Counted from the first letter of the stretch, positions 35,400 through 43,175 are shown. The stretch: 64,000 nucleotides of DNA from Cellulomonas dongxiuzhuiae (GCF_018623035.1 NZ_CP076023.1:1302001-1366000), one strand, 5' to 3'. The notes: generated from the sequence alone by a model not told the origin. Program-made: numbers and translations.

Positions 35400-36050
35400 A
35401 TGCCGTCAAAGTCGCCGGAGTTCCAGGAGACCGCGTTCAACTGCCCGTTCTGCGACGCCTATGCGGCGCAACACTGGTCGGGCGTCCTGCTCCAGGACGA
35501 GAAAATGGGACAGTTTTGGCACGACAATTTTGATGCGGCAAAGTGCACGCACTGCCAGCGGTGGAGCGTGTGGGCCGATGAACGTATGGTCGTGCCCTCC
35601 GGGGTCCGTCAGGGCTCGGCGCCACTGGACGGCATGCCGGACGACGTGCGACGCATATTCGAGGAAGCGCGAGAGGTCTCGGCTGTCTCGCCTCGAAGCG
35701 CTGCCGCGCTACTCAGGCTTGCGCTGCAAGTCCTCATAAACGACCTAGAGCCCGGCAATGGGACACTCGACGTCAAGATTGGCCGTCTCGTAGCCCGCGG
35801 ACTCAGTCAGGAGGTCGCGCGGGCGATGGACGTCGTCCGCGTTATCGGGAACAACGCAGTGCACCCCGGTCTAATCGAGATGGGCGGGGACGTGACACCG
35901 GTCCCGGCGATGTTCACGCTGCTAAACCTCATCGTGGAACAGGTGATCGTCCGAAAGGCGGAGGTCGACCGACTGTTCGACTCACTGCCCGGGGGGTCTC
36001 GTGAGGCGATCGCGCGGCGAGACGGAACTGTCTCGTCGCCAGAGTCCTGA
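35400..36050 (+). CDS. DUF4145 domain-containing protein (element cargo)
   Basis: A 216-residue protein. The N-terminal part has two Cys pairs, NCPFCDAYAAQHW and KCTHCQRW, which would bind zinc. Residues 85-190 (VSPRSAAALLRLALQVLINDL, read with a following helix, and VVRVIGNNAVHPG) are the DUF4145 helical domain, a module found alone, in restriction-like nucleases and in some phage-defence genes. It has lower GC and different codon use from the chromosome, and its own leaderless promoter next to attL. Function unknown; defence or superinfection control is a guess from context. Confidence 0.8.
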   Translation: MPSKSPEFQETAFNCPFCDAYAAQHWSGVLLQDEKMGQFWHDNFDAAKCTHCQRWSVWADERMVVPSGVRQGSAPLDGMPDDVRRIFEEAREVSAVSPRSAAALLRLALQVLINDLEPGNGTLDVKIGRLVARGLSQEVARAMDVVRVIGNNAVHPGLIEMGGDVTPVPAMFTLLNLIVEQVIVRKAEVDRLFDSLPGGSREAIARRDGTVSSPES

Positions 36051-36323
36051 CGGGCTGCCTGACACAAGGTTCCTGAGGTGCCCTAGCGCTCGGACCGGCC
36101 GTCATTCGCTGGATGATCGTGGCTCGCCCGTAGCCGGGCTGTATGGGCACACGAGCGGTCACGATTTGGTGGCTTTGGTCGGGCCTGCCGCCGTCGGCGC
36201 GCCTGGGCGGCGGCGCGTGTCGATCTTGAGGGCTGTGACACTTTTCCGCACGGCTCACCGGTAGGGCAGGGCGCGTGGAACCTCTAGGGCGCTCCGTGGG
36301 CGCGAGCGGGTCAGGCGGTCACG

Positions 36324-36590
36324 GTGTCGCTCAGCCCAGAGGCGCCGCCCTCGGACTGGCCGGGGGCGGTCGCGGTCTACCTGGACGGCGCGCGGCTCGG
36401 GTGGGTGAACGGGGGTGGGGCGCCGATGCGCGAGGCGCTCGGTCGGGCGTGGGCGCTCGGTTTCTACGTCGTCGTCCCGGGTGTCGTGGAGATTCTGGAC
36501 CGCGCTCCAGTGGTTCGGCTGGCCCTACCCCGATCGGTGCAGGTGGTGAAGTGGCTCGACGAGCAACGGCCACCCGGACCCGGCGGGTAG
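36324..36590 (+). CDS. Hypothetical protein, 88 residues (element cargo)
   Basis: A GTG-started frame encoding AVAVYLDGARLGWVNGGG, then a hydrophobic middle FYVVVPGVVEILDRAPVV and ending KWLDEQRPPGPGG. No family is recognised and no good ribosome binding site is seen. It may be co-transcribed with the DUF4145 gene 273 bases upstream; the gap between holds no gene, only a G/C-rich partial inverted repeat near 36189-36230. Confidence 0.4.
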   Translation: MSLSPEAPPSDWPGAVAVYLDGARLGWVNGGGAPMREALGRAWALGFYVVVPGVVEILDRAPVVRLALPRSVQVVKWLDEQRPPGPGG

Positions 36591-36625
36591 ACCCGATCGT
36601 CGGTGGCCCCTCGCGATGCCCGTCG

Positions 36626-37135
36626 TTAACGGCTCTTCGGCGGAAGGATGAGCCTCTGTGTCTCCGGCGCATCAGAATGTGCTGCGTCCAGCCATTCGAC
36701 GACGCAAGAGGCCGGACCCGGAGTCGCCTCGGTCGCTGCAGTGATGACCTCGATTGAGCCACCCGCTGCGACGCGGTCACAAGACCGAAGGTTGCTCGGG
36801 GAAGAATTGGGAGGGGGCGTCACGGTGACGCTCATGACCTCCCGACCGCCGACGTTGGTCAGGATGTACAGGTCCCCCGAGTGGTGCTCGATGGCCCATG
36901 TGGGCTGGGCCGCCCGTAGGTCGAGTGCATCCGCGCGCTCAGCCCTCATGATGTTCAGTTGCTCCTCTGCGGCGGACGCCTGGCGTTCGCTCGCTTCCGT
37001 CGCGGCGTTAGCCACCTTGACGCTATCTCGGGCGGAGTCTCGTTGGTCGCGCGTGAACTTCGCTGCCACCGCTGCAACCACGAGCGCGACAAGGGCCGCA
37101 ATGCCTGTGACGGTGCTCCAGAGCGATTCGTCCAT
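36626..37135 (-). CDS. Hypothetical membrane-anchored protein, 169 residues (element cargo)
   Basis: One N-terminal helix (TVTGIAALVALVVAAVAAKF) followed by an Arg/Ala/Glu-rich coiled-coil-like stretch (RDSARDSVKVANAATEASER to about residue 65) and a small beta-rich C-terminal domain containing AIEHHSGDLYILTNVGG. This layout, membrane anchor plus helix plus beta domain, is seen in many phage- and plasmid-borne proteins of unknown role. No family is recognised. Lower GC than the chromosome. Confidence 0.6.
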   Translation of the reverse strand: MDESLWSTVTGIAALVALVVAAVAAKFTRDQRDSARDSVKVANAATEASERQASAAEEQLNIMRAERADALDLRAAQPTWAIEHHSGDLYILTNVGGREVMSVTVTPPPNSSPSNLRSCDRVAAGGSIEVITAATEATPGPASCVVEWLDAAHSDAPETQRLILPPKSR

Positions 37136-37467
37136 GCGGCGACGCTAGCGTTAGTGCCGCCCCCGGCTCGGCCAGCCAACGAGCGACGCGCCGCAGCGTG
37201 TAAACGACGAAAGCCCCGGCCCTCTCAGGTTACGGGAGAGGGCGGGGCTCGGGTCGTGGCGGCTTAGGCGAGCACGGGCGGCGCTGTTGAGGTCGCGGTC
37301 GACATGATCGTCGGCCGTGCGGCGGGCGGGTCGTCGAGGTGGTGCGTCGGGAACGCCAACCCAGAAGCGCCGACGGAACCGACCTCCCGGGCGACCTCCG
37401 CGGGACGAGGCGCCTAGGTGACTTCGGTTGAACCCGCGTGTCCGCGCGCGGGCGGTCCGACGCCGCG
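37136..37467. other. Intergenic stretch inside element, terminator only
   Basis: About 330 bases between two minus-strand genes. I see a hairpin terminator (37212-37249) and no convincing coding frame, promoter or repeat. Confidence 0.6.
37212..37249 (-). terminator. Hairpin terminator inside element
   Basis: AGCCCCGGCCCTCTC pairs with GAGAGGGCGGGGCT with one bulged base around a nine-base loop. It lies downstream of the minus-strand gene ending at 37468. Confidence 0.7.
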
Positions 37468-37929
37468 TCAGGAGTTAAGCGCTCGGCGCATGGCAATGAG
37501 AACGGCGCGCTTTTGTTCGTCACTACCCTTGACCATGCGTGCCTGAATATCAATGCGGGCCTCATCGCCGACGACACCATCCGTGTGGGGAAGGTTGGGA
37601 TGGGCGAACTCGACGATATTTTCGAGCATTGCCAGATACTTGCCTGCTGGGATGGCAACGTCTGGGGCAAGAATGTGGAGAACCTGGAGAGCAGGTTGTG
37701 CATCGGCGAGGGCCTCTGGAGGGGGCTTCACAATTCGGGTCGATTCGGTGTGGAAATCGCCTAGAGACGTCCACGCCGCGCATGCTGCGAGGTACCGTCC
37801 AAAGGCGTCGCGTAGTACATCGGCGCGGCGCTGCGCTACGGAGTGTCGGGCGGTAAGCCACGCCCCGAGCCACACACCGACGAGGGCGAGTGGTGCGGAC
37901 GAGAGCGCGATCCACAACTCTGGGGTCAT
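37468..37929 (-). CDS. Hypothetical membrane-anchored protein, 153 residues (element cargo)
   Basis: An N-terminal hydrophobic helix (LWIALSSAPLALVGVWLGAWL) is followed by an amphipathic alpha-helical region (RRADVLRDAFGRYLAACAAW) and a soluble tail. The layout resembles small phage-borne membrane proteins with a cytoplasmic helical domain. No family is recognised. It is transcribed toward the terminator at 37212-37249. Confidence 0.6.
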   Translation of the reverse strand: MTPELWIALSSAPLALVGVWLGAWLTARHSVAQRRADVLRDAFGRYLAACAAWTSLGDFHTESTRIVKPPPEALADAQPALQVLHILAPDVAIPAGKYLAMLENIVEFAHPNLPHTDGVVGDEARIDIQARMVKGSDEQKRAVLIAMRRALNS

Positions 37930-38005
37930 CGCGCGACGGTAGCGTCAACCGCCCGGGAGCGGAGGGGGGACCGCTGGATCGTCGTCGCCAGTCGCGCGCT
38001 GACCG

Positions 38006-38326
38006 TCACTGAAACGTCTGGGCGTTCGTGTCGCTCACGAGCCCGGCGCGAGTCGCCGCGAAGCGTGCGGCGGCGGCGAGCGGGCCGGGATACTGGAGGC
38101 CGAGGCGGGGGCCGACAGCCCGGGCGTACGCGAGCGCCGGATCTGGGCCGGGCCAGTCGATCGGGTCGAATGGCGGGGCGTGCGGGTGGAACACGGGCGG
38201 CGGGCTCGGCTCGGGCTCACCGACGTCGTGCGGCGTCTGCGTCGTGGGGCGCAGTGGCACCACGCCGCGGGCGACGGCCTGTGCGGTCCGGCGTGAGCGC
38301 AGACCGTGGCTCACCGCGTCGCCCAT
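38006..38326 (-). CDS. Hypothetical protein, 106 residues
   Basis: A Pro-rich N-terminal half (SPPPVFHPHAPPFDPIDWPG) leads to a helical C-terminus (PDPALAYARAVGPRLGLQYP). Its ATG lies 16 bases inside the end of the small terminase gene, implying coupled translation. Not recognised; the position right after a small terminase is where phages often carry packaging or head genes, but nothing in it shows that. Confidence 0.5.
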   Translation of the reverse strand: MGDAVSHGLRSRRTAQAVARGVVPLRPTTQTPHDVGEPEPSPPPVFHPHAPPFDPIDWPGPDPALAYARAVGPRLGLQYPGPLAAAARFAATRAGLVSDTNAQTFQ

Positions 38327-38670
38327 CGGGCGCGGGCTGCGGTGCGGGCTCGGGCCGTCGAGGTCATTGCTCCGGTGCCCGCGCTCGGTGAGGCGAGCCG
38401 GGCAAGGATCGACGCCGCGGCGGTGCGGGCGAGCCGGGCCTCGATGATCGCCGGGTGCACGACGGTCTGACCCGTCGAGCCAGCGGTCGTGTACCCGTCC
38501 GCGCGTGCCGCGGAGGCAAGGGCGTCGGCGGCGGTGATGAGGTCGGCGACCTGGGTAAGGGCTGCGAGGTCCGCTCCGGCGAGGTCGCCCCGGACCTCGA
38601 GCACCTCCTCGACGGCGTCGCGGGCGGCGGCGGACCAGTGGTCGGGGTAGGGCTGGTCGTCGGTGGTCAA
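38311..38670 (-). CDS. Probable phage terminase small subunit (P27-like)
   Basis: A 119-residue, mostly helical protein. PYPDHWSAAARDAVEEVLE, then ALTQVADLITAADALASAAR and a loop TTAGSTGQTVVHPAIIEARLA follow the layout of P27-family small terminases, where a variable loop ending in HPA and a helix with AR precede the final helix; the tail RARTAARARW is basic. Small terminases bind the packaging site of phage DNA. The TTG at 38670 is chosen because GGAG lies eight bases upstream; no better start exists. No large terminase gene follows. The assignment is by pattern, without a database search. Confidence 0.55.
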   Translation of the reverse strand: MTTDDQPYPDHWSAAARDAVEEVLEVRGDLAGADLAALTQVADLITAADALASAARADGYTTAGSTGQTVVHPAIIEARLARTAAASILARLASPSAGTGAMTSTARARTAARARWATR

Positions 38671-38816
38671 TGTGGCTCCGAAACGGGGTCGTGTGGACGC
38701 GCGATGAGGGTGGTCGCGTGTCGGTGGAAAAACAGGGGGCATGCCGGCACGCACAGGCAGGCGCTATGCCACTTCGGGGCGGCGACCCCCCCGGGTGGGG
38801 AGGTGGTGCCCCACCC

Positions 38817-39529
38817 CTAGACGCTGGACGCCCGTGCGACCCGCTCGCGAAGGGCGGGCGGGACGGCGTCGCCTAGGGCGAGCACCAGGGCGTATATCGC
38901 ATCGGCCTCGGCGAGGCGTGCGTCGTACGCGCGTCGGGTGAGCATCTCGGCGATGTTCTCGCGGGCCGTTGCGAGGCGGAGGTGTGCGGGGCTCACGCAT
39001 AGGCGGTTGCCACAGGCGTGATGTACGTGGTCGCCGGTCGGGATAGGTCCGCGGGTGGCGGTGTAGACGAAGCGGTAGGGGGCACCCTTGCTCGTCGTGG
39101 GGTAGCCGTCGCGGTTGACCATGCCGACCCACTCCCAGCACCCGCCGGGGCGCCGGGCCGAGCGGTGCTTCGCCCACGCCACTACGGCGCGCGCGTCCCC
39201 GCTCGCGGCCATGCTGCGCATGCTCCGTTGGGGGAGGTACGGCGGGCGGGTCTCGCGCTCGAAATCCTGACGGCTTGGGTAGCGCCCTAGGCCCCCGCCG
39301 CGGACAAGCGCCTTGCACCTGTCAGAGCACACGCGCACCTGTCCGCGAACGCCGGGACGGGACGACACGAACTCGGCACCGCACACGCCGCACCGCACAC
39401 GCCGCACCGCATGCGCCGACGCCGAGCACCCGAAGAGGTACGGCACGCCGGGTATGACTTCGGGCGCTGCCCCTTCGTGGGCTTGCGCTGCCATGCCTGC
39501 CCGCACGTCTCGCACGTGTGATTCTCCAT
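38817..39529 (-). pseudogene. HNH endonuclease gene, frameshifted by a 14-bp tandem duplication
   Basis: The ATG at 39529 starts MENHTCETCGQAWQRKP, a zinc-ribbon N-terminus usual in phage HNH proteins. That frame is lost at 39377-39404, where a 14-bp unit is present twice. With one copy removed the frame reads MRCGVCGAEFVSS and continues through a second zinc pair (VCSDRCKAL) to a full HNH domain: GCWEWVGMVNRDGY, HVHHACGNRLCVSPAHL. The repaired protein is 232 residues. The HNH half stays open from an in-frame ATG at 39494, so a truncated nuclease could still be made. It precedes the small terminase gene on the same strand. Confidence 0.75.
39377..39411. repeat. 14-bp tandem repeat, 2.5 copies, inside the HNH gene
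   Basis: Unit CACCGCACACGCCG at 39377-39390 and 39391-39404, then half a unit. The period is not a multiple of three, which shifts the HNH reading frame. Confidence 0.9.
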
Positions 39530-39553
39530 GCCGAGGCAGTGCGTAGGTGGGGC

Positions 39554-39880
39554 CTACCCGTTGCCTATTAGGCCGGGGTGAGGCTCGGGGTCGCGGACCT
39601 GTGTGGGGCGGGGCTTGCGTGCGGCGGCCCCCTCCGCGCTGCTCTTGCGTGCGTGGTGCCAGCGGCACAGGGCCTGGAGGTTGCCGAGTGAGTGATCGTC
39701 GCCGGGCACGATGTGGTCCGCCTGATTGGCAGGCTCACCACACGGTGAGCCCTGCGAGTCGCGGGCCTGACAGCGGTAGGCGTCACGCCTCAGCACCCGC
39801 ACGCGGCGGGTCGTCCAGTCGCTCGGTAGGCGCGCTGCTCGGGCGCTCGTGCTCGCGGTCCCCCATGCCATGCGCGCCAC
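39554..39880 (-). CDS. HNH endonuclease, 108 residues
   Basis: A small nuclease of the classical HNH type: VLRRDAYRCQARDSQGSPCG carries two Cys for zinc, QADHIVPGDDHSLGNLQALCRWHHARK carries the HNH residues (given in two parts: ADHIVPG and NLQALCRWHHARK). ATG codons at 39880 and 39871 are both possible. In siphophages an HNH protein next to the terminase genes is needed for DNA packaging, so this gene, the broken HNH gene and the small terminase look like a packaging module. Confidence 0.85.
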   Translation of the reverse strand: MARMAWGTASTSARAARLPSDWTTRRVRVLRRDAYRCQARDSQGSPCGEPANQADHIVPGDDHSLGNLQALCRWHHARKSSAEGAAARKPRPTQVRDPEPHPGLIGNG

Positions 39881-40383
39881 CTCCAGGGGACGACAAAGCC
39901 CTCGGGTGGCGCTCTATTCTGCGAGGGAGGAACGCCACCCGAGGGCGGGCCGGGGCGCGGCGTCGCGCTCGCCCGGCGGGGTGGGTGGGGTGTCAGGCAG
40001 CGTGAGCCGCACAAACGGGCCGGGCGGACAGGAGACGCGCGGGGCCTCGGGCCACCGTGCTCCCGCGCTCACCTGTCGTCGACGCTCCGGGCTCGGCGGG
40101 CCGAGGGCACCCGTGCTGCGGAGCCCCGCGGCCCGGTCCCCGCGGCGAGGCGATCGTGTGCGCGACCGCCGGAGCGGAAGCGCCTGACGTCGGGCTCTGC
40201 ATCCCTCACAGTCCCGCGGCTCGCGTGGAGCCTCCGGCAGCGTCGCTGACGCCACGGGGGCGACGTGCGGTGCGCCGCCCGGTTCTGCGGGGCTGTGCAC
40301 GACCACGGTTCGGGGGAAGGTCGGCCGCCGCTCGGTGGGCGGGGTAGAAACCGACGAGTGACCGGGGATGAGCGCGAGCCTCC
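39881..40383. other. 500-base non-coding stretch between HNH gene and early-type operon
   Basis: No convincing gene on either strand: open frames here are Arg/Pro-rich and lack ribosome binding sites. The only clear structure is the 14-bp hairpin at 39898-39946. Its place beside HNH and small terminase genes fits a packaging (cos/pac) site, but no overhang or consensus can be read. Confidence 0.5.
39898..39946 (-). terminator. Perfect 14-bp hairpin with 21-base loop, probable terminator of the minus-strand operon
   Basis: GCCCTCGGGTGGCG (39898-39911) pairs exactly with 39933-39946. Read on the minus strand the stem is followed by TTTGTC and then the ribosome binding site (CTGGAGGT) of the HNH gene. 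It could end the upstream operon, attenuate the HNH gene or be a protein-binding site. Confidence 0.55.
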
Positions 40384-40662
40384 TCACGGTCTGAGTCCGA
40401 CCAGCGGGCCGACGAGCACGCGCCCGGAGAGCAGTTGCTCGCATTCGCGAGCCTCGGCGAGACGGATCGTCGGCGCGTCGTCATGCTGCCAGGGCGATGC
40501 CTTGGCGGCCGCATGAGTCGCGCGCGAATGCGCGACGGCGGGCTCGGCCCCGGCGATGCGTTCGCGGCCGTAGGTGTCGCCGTAAGTCGAGAGGTGCCGG
40601 TCGCGCGGTGAGAGGTGGGCCGCGCGAGGGCTGCTCCTCGGGTGCTGGCGGTGTGTCTTCAC
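40384..40662 (-). CDS. Hypothetical protein, 92 residues
   Basis: A GTG start (GTGAAGACACAC) overlaps the stop of the preceding 58-residue gene by four bases and follows a GAGGAGG-type ribosome binding site, which supports it as real. The N-terminus is rich in His, Arg and Ser; the C-terminus (DDAPTIRLAEARECEQLLSG) looks helical. No family is recognised. It is the last gene of the small-protein operon before the 500-base non-coding stretch. Confidence 0.55.
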   Translation of the reverse strand: MKTHRQHPRSSPRAAHLSPRDRHLSTYGDTYGRERIAGAEPAVAHSRATHAAAKASPWQHDDAPTIRLAEARECEQLLSGRVLVGPLVGLRP

Positions 40663-40835
40663 GAGCGGGCCTCCTCGGTCGAGGCGGGGGCGCCGACCGC
40701 GCGAGAGCGCGCGACGACGAGGGCATAGAACTCGGCAGGGTCGACGCCGCGCGCGGCAGCGCCGCGGCGCACGATCCGCGCCGCGGACGCGGGCAGGCTG
40801 CCGAATCGGGCGGGTAGGGCGACGTCAGCGGCCAC
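40659..40835 (-). CDS. Hypothetical protein, 58 residues
   Basis: A short GTG-started gene: GAGGAGG lies seven bases upstream, and the stop overlaps the next GTG (GTGA). The peptide contains ARFGSLPASAARIVRRG and GVDPAEFYALVVARSR, a helical pattern that could be a small DNA-binding or adaptor protein. Codon bias is strongly coding. No family is recognised. Confidence 0.6.
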   Translation of the reverse strand: MAADVALPARFGSLPASAARIVRRGAAARGVDPAEFYALVVARSRAVGAPASTEEARS

Positions 40836-40962
40836 GGAGGGCCTCCTCGGCGACGCGGTCCAGGGCCGCGCGCTCGGCAGCCTCGGCGCGCTGCGCCGCG
40901 GTGCCGTGCTCGGCGATGACCTCGGCGACGGTGGCCTCGATGGATTCGAAGGAGAGGGTCAC
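40825..40962 (-). CDS. Hypothetical protein, 45 residues
   Basis: A GTG-started 45-codon gene, MTLSFESIEATVAEVIAEHG then an Arg/Ala/Glu-rich amphipathic helix ending ALRGR. It overlaps both neighbours (GTGA at its start, 11 bases at its end), so it belongs to the operon. Acidic N-terminal half, mixed-charge C-terminal half; not recognised. Confidence 0.55.
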   Translation of the reverse strand: MTLSFESIEATVAEVIAEHGTAAQRAEAAERAALDRVAEEALRGR

Positions 40963-41708
40963 GCGGTCGCCTCCTGGTCGTCGGTCTCGAACACGTGTGC
41001 CGGGAAGCCGTTGACGATCGTGCGCAGGTCGTCGATGACGCGGGTAAGCGCGAAGTCCGGGAATCCTCGGTGAGGCACGACCGGCGACAGCGACCAGTGC
41101 GTCAGGCGATGCCCACGCTCGCCGTGCCACTGGCGCGCTGGGTACCCGGCCAGCGCGTGTCCTCGCTCGCGTACGGCGAGCGCCTGCTCCAGGGTCGCCA
41201 GGGCCTCGACGGCCGCGGCGTGCGCCGCCGGGACAGCGTCGATCGCGGTGTCGGCACGAGCGGTGCGGGTGGCCTCGTCGACCGCGAATACGACGGTCAG
41301 GTAGCCGCGGTGTGCGCGCACGGTCTCAGCCTCGGCGCGCCTGACGGCCTGCTCGTGGGGCTCGATGAGGTCGTAGATCGCGTCGCGCCGCATCTGGGTG
41401 GTGCCGTCGTGACGCAACTCCTCCACGTGTTCGCCCTGCGTCGCGGCGAGCGCGGCACGGGCCTCCCCGAGTGCCTCGCGTGCGGCCAACCAAACGTCGC
41501 GCGCCTCGGTGGCGCCGGGCGTGGAGGTCAGGAGGTTGTCGGTGGCCTTGGCCGTCAGCGCGGTCCGGTCGACAGCAGTCATGTTCGCGATCGCTTCGGC
41601 AGGAACGTAGATCGTCGGCCGCGGGTAGCCGGTGTACGCCTGCGGAGCGGTGCGCGTGTCGGGCGGGAAGAGCGCCGAGGCGGCGCGAGGGGACGGCGTG
41701 GAGGGCAC
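40959..41708 (-). CDS. Hypothetical protein, 249 residues
   Basis: A helical protein with a long heptad-like middle (ARDVWLAAREALGEARAALA to AVRRAEAETVRAHRG, about residues 70-130) and a C-terminal part containing HRLTHWSLSPVVPHRGFPDF and DLRTIVNGFPAHVFE. The GTG start at 41708 follows AAAGGAA. It overlaps the 45-residue gene by four bases. Not recognised; the coiled-coil plus small C-terminal domain suggests a structural or scaffolding partner rather than an enzyme. Confidence 0.6.
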   Translation of the reverse strand: MPSTPSPRAASALFPPDTRTAPQAYTGYPRPTIYVPAEAIANMTAVDRTALTAKATDNLLTSTPGATEARDVWLAAREALGEARAALAATQGEHVEELRHDGTTQMRRDAIYDLIEPHEQAVRRAEAETVRAHRGYLTVVFAVDEATRTARADTAIDAVPAAHAAAVEALATLEQALAVRERGHALAGYPARQWHGERGHRLTHWSLSPVVPHRGFPDFALTRVIDDLRTIVNGFPAHVFETDDQEATA

Positions 41709-41777
41709 GGGTGGTTCCTTTGCTGCTGGAGGGAGAGGAGGGACGGTCGGGAGGGAGGCCGCCCCCGTGGCGGCGGG

Positions 41778-42047
41778 TCAGCCGGGGGTGAGCGGCGAGC
41801 GGTGCTGTGGTCGTTCCATGCGTCCGTCGGCGTGCCGAAGCCGGGTCACGCGCGCGCCGCGGGCGACGAGCGCGTCGGCCTTCGCGGTCGCCATGACGCA
41901 CGAGCGCAGGTAGTCGCCTTCGGCGACGTAAGACACCTCGACGTGCCCGGGTGCCACATGACGAGGCGGCCGCGCGATGAGGAACACGTCATCGGCGCCG
42001 ACGGGCGCGTGGAGTCGGGCGCTGGGGTGCGGGGCGAAGCGATCCAC
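41778..42047 (-). CDS. Hypothetical protein, 89 residues
   Basis: GTG start preceded by TAGGAGT. The peptide includes GADDVFLIARPPRHVAPGH, VSYVAEGDYLRSCVMATAKADALVA and VTRLRHADG, suggesting a small alpha/beta domain. No family is recognised. It lies between the 335- and 249-residue genes on the same strand. Confidence 0.55.
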   Translation of the reverse strand: MDRFAPHPSARLHAPVGADDVFLIARPPRHVAPGHVEVSYVAEGDYLRSCVMATAKADALVARGARVTRLRHADGRMERPQHRSPLTPG

Positions 42048-42167
42048 GGGACGGGACTCCTAGCGGGCGAGCGGTCGGGGACGTGCGGACGAGCGCGGAG
42101 ACGCCGGGACGCAAGTTCACGAGCGCCCAGCCGCGGGGCGCGTCCCGTATGGCCCCGGTAGGCGGCC

Positions 42168-43175
42168 TCACGCTGCGGCCCGGCGGGCGCGTGCTGCCTC
42201 GAAGTCGAGGACCGTCGCACCGGGCGCGGTGTGGCGCTCGCTCTGGGCGCGGAGTGCGCCGAGCCGGTCGCCCACGGCCCATGCGGCACGCTGGCGCTCC
42301 AGGAGGTCGAACGCGCGCTCCTCGGCGTCGGTGAGCGCGTTCGTGGCGTCGGCGGCGGCGTAGCGGGCGTCAGCGAGTTCGTGGGTGGCGTCGGCCTCGA
42401 CACGGATCGCCGCGACGGTCGGGCTTGCGGTCACGGTGGGCTCCTCGGGGACAGCGGGGACGACGAGGACGCGGCTTCGCGCGTGGCCGGTGCGGACGTC
42501 GGCGCCGTCGCTCAGGAGCGCGTAGAAGGTGGTCCGCCCGATCATGTCGAGGGCGTCGCGCCGCGGGCCGGGGGCCGTGCGCTCGACCGCGGCGCCCCAT
42601 GCGGCCCAGACGTCGGGCAGGCGGTGGCGGCCAGTGGGGAGCGTCGCGGCCCACTTGGCTACCAACGGGCGGGCGACCTCTACCGGGGAGAGGCGCACGG
42701 TGCGGTGGCGGGCGTTTGAGGTGGCAGCGGTGGCTGCGGCCTCGGCGCGGGCTGCGGTGCGCCGGGCGCGGGCGTGTCGGTCGGTCTCGTGCTCGGCGTC
42801 GGTGGGTGCCGGGAGCGCGTTGGCGGTGGCCGTGCGGACGGCCCAGAGGTAGCGGGTGTGCCCCGCCGCTCGGCGGGCGAGGAGGTTCGCTGCGTCCCAC
42901 GGGCGCCGGGCGCGAGCGGGCTCGGCGTCGGCTGCGGCGCGCAGGACTGCGACAGCGACCTCGCGGACGGTTTCGCGGAACTCCGCCACCGTGACGGCGG
43001 CGAGCATGCCGTCGTCGTCGGCTCGCAGGGAGGTCGGCCGCAGCGCCTCGTCGTGGAGGCGGTGCCCGTCCTGGGCGAGCCGTTGGGCGACGTCACGTCC
43101 CAGGGTCAGCGGGTCGGGTACGCCGCGCCCGGCGACTGTGGGGCCGTGCACGTCATAGAGGGTTCGAGTTCGCAT
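42168..43175 (-). CDS. Hypothetical protein, 335 residues, largest unknown of the element
   Basis: The protein has a short N-terminal stretch (TRTLYDVHGPTVAGRG), a helical region containing RPWDAANLLARRAAGHTRYLWAVR, a central segment VWAAWGAAVERTAPGPRRDALDMIGRTTFYALL (given in part as VWAAWGAAVERTA and MIGRTTFYALLSDG), and a long C-terminal helix with Ala, Asp and Arg. The IGRTTFYALLSDG stretch resembles the recognition part of a helix-turn-helix. It is the first gene after a 279-base gap with a possible promoter. No known replication or regulatory family is recognised. Confidence 0.6.
   Translation of the reverse strand: MRTRTLYDVHGPTVAGRGVPDPLTLGRDVAQRLAQDGHRLHDEALRPTSLRADDDGMLAAVTVAEFRETVREVAVAVLRAAADAEPARARRPWDAANLLARRAAGHTRYLWAVRTATANALPAPTDAEHETDRHARARRTAARAEAAATAATSNARHRTVRLSPVEVARPLVAKWAATLPTGRHRLPDVWAAWGAAVERTAPGPRRDALDMIGRTTFYALLSDGADVRTGHARSRVLVVPAVPEEPTVTASPTVAAIRVEADATHELADARYAAADATNALTDAEERAFDLLERQRAAWAVGDRLGALRAQSERHTAPGATVLDFEAARARRAAA

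Noticed and set aside
38817..39668. Annotating the HNH gene as intact using the upstream GTG/ATG at 39668
   Set aside because: The extension upstream of 39529 overlaps the other HNH gene's end region and is Arg/Pro-rich; the natural N-terminus lies in the other frame, pointing to a frameshift.
39914..40444. 176-residue minus-strand frame in the element's non-coding block
   Set aside because: Arg/Pro-rich, no ribosome binding site, no coding bias, and it would overlap the 92-residue gene that has good start signals.
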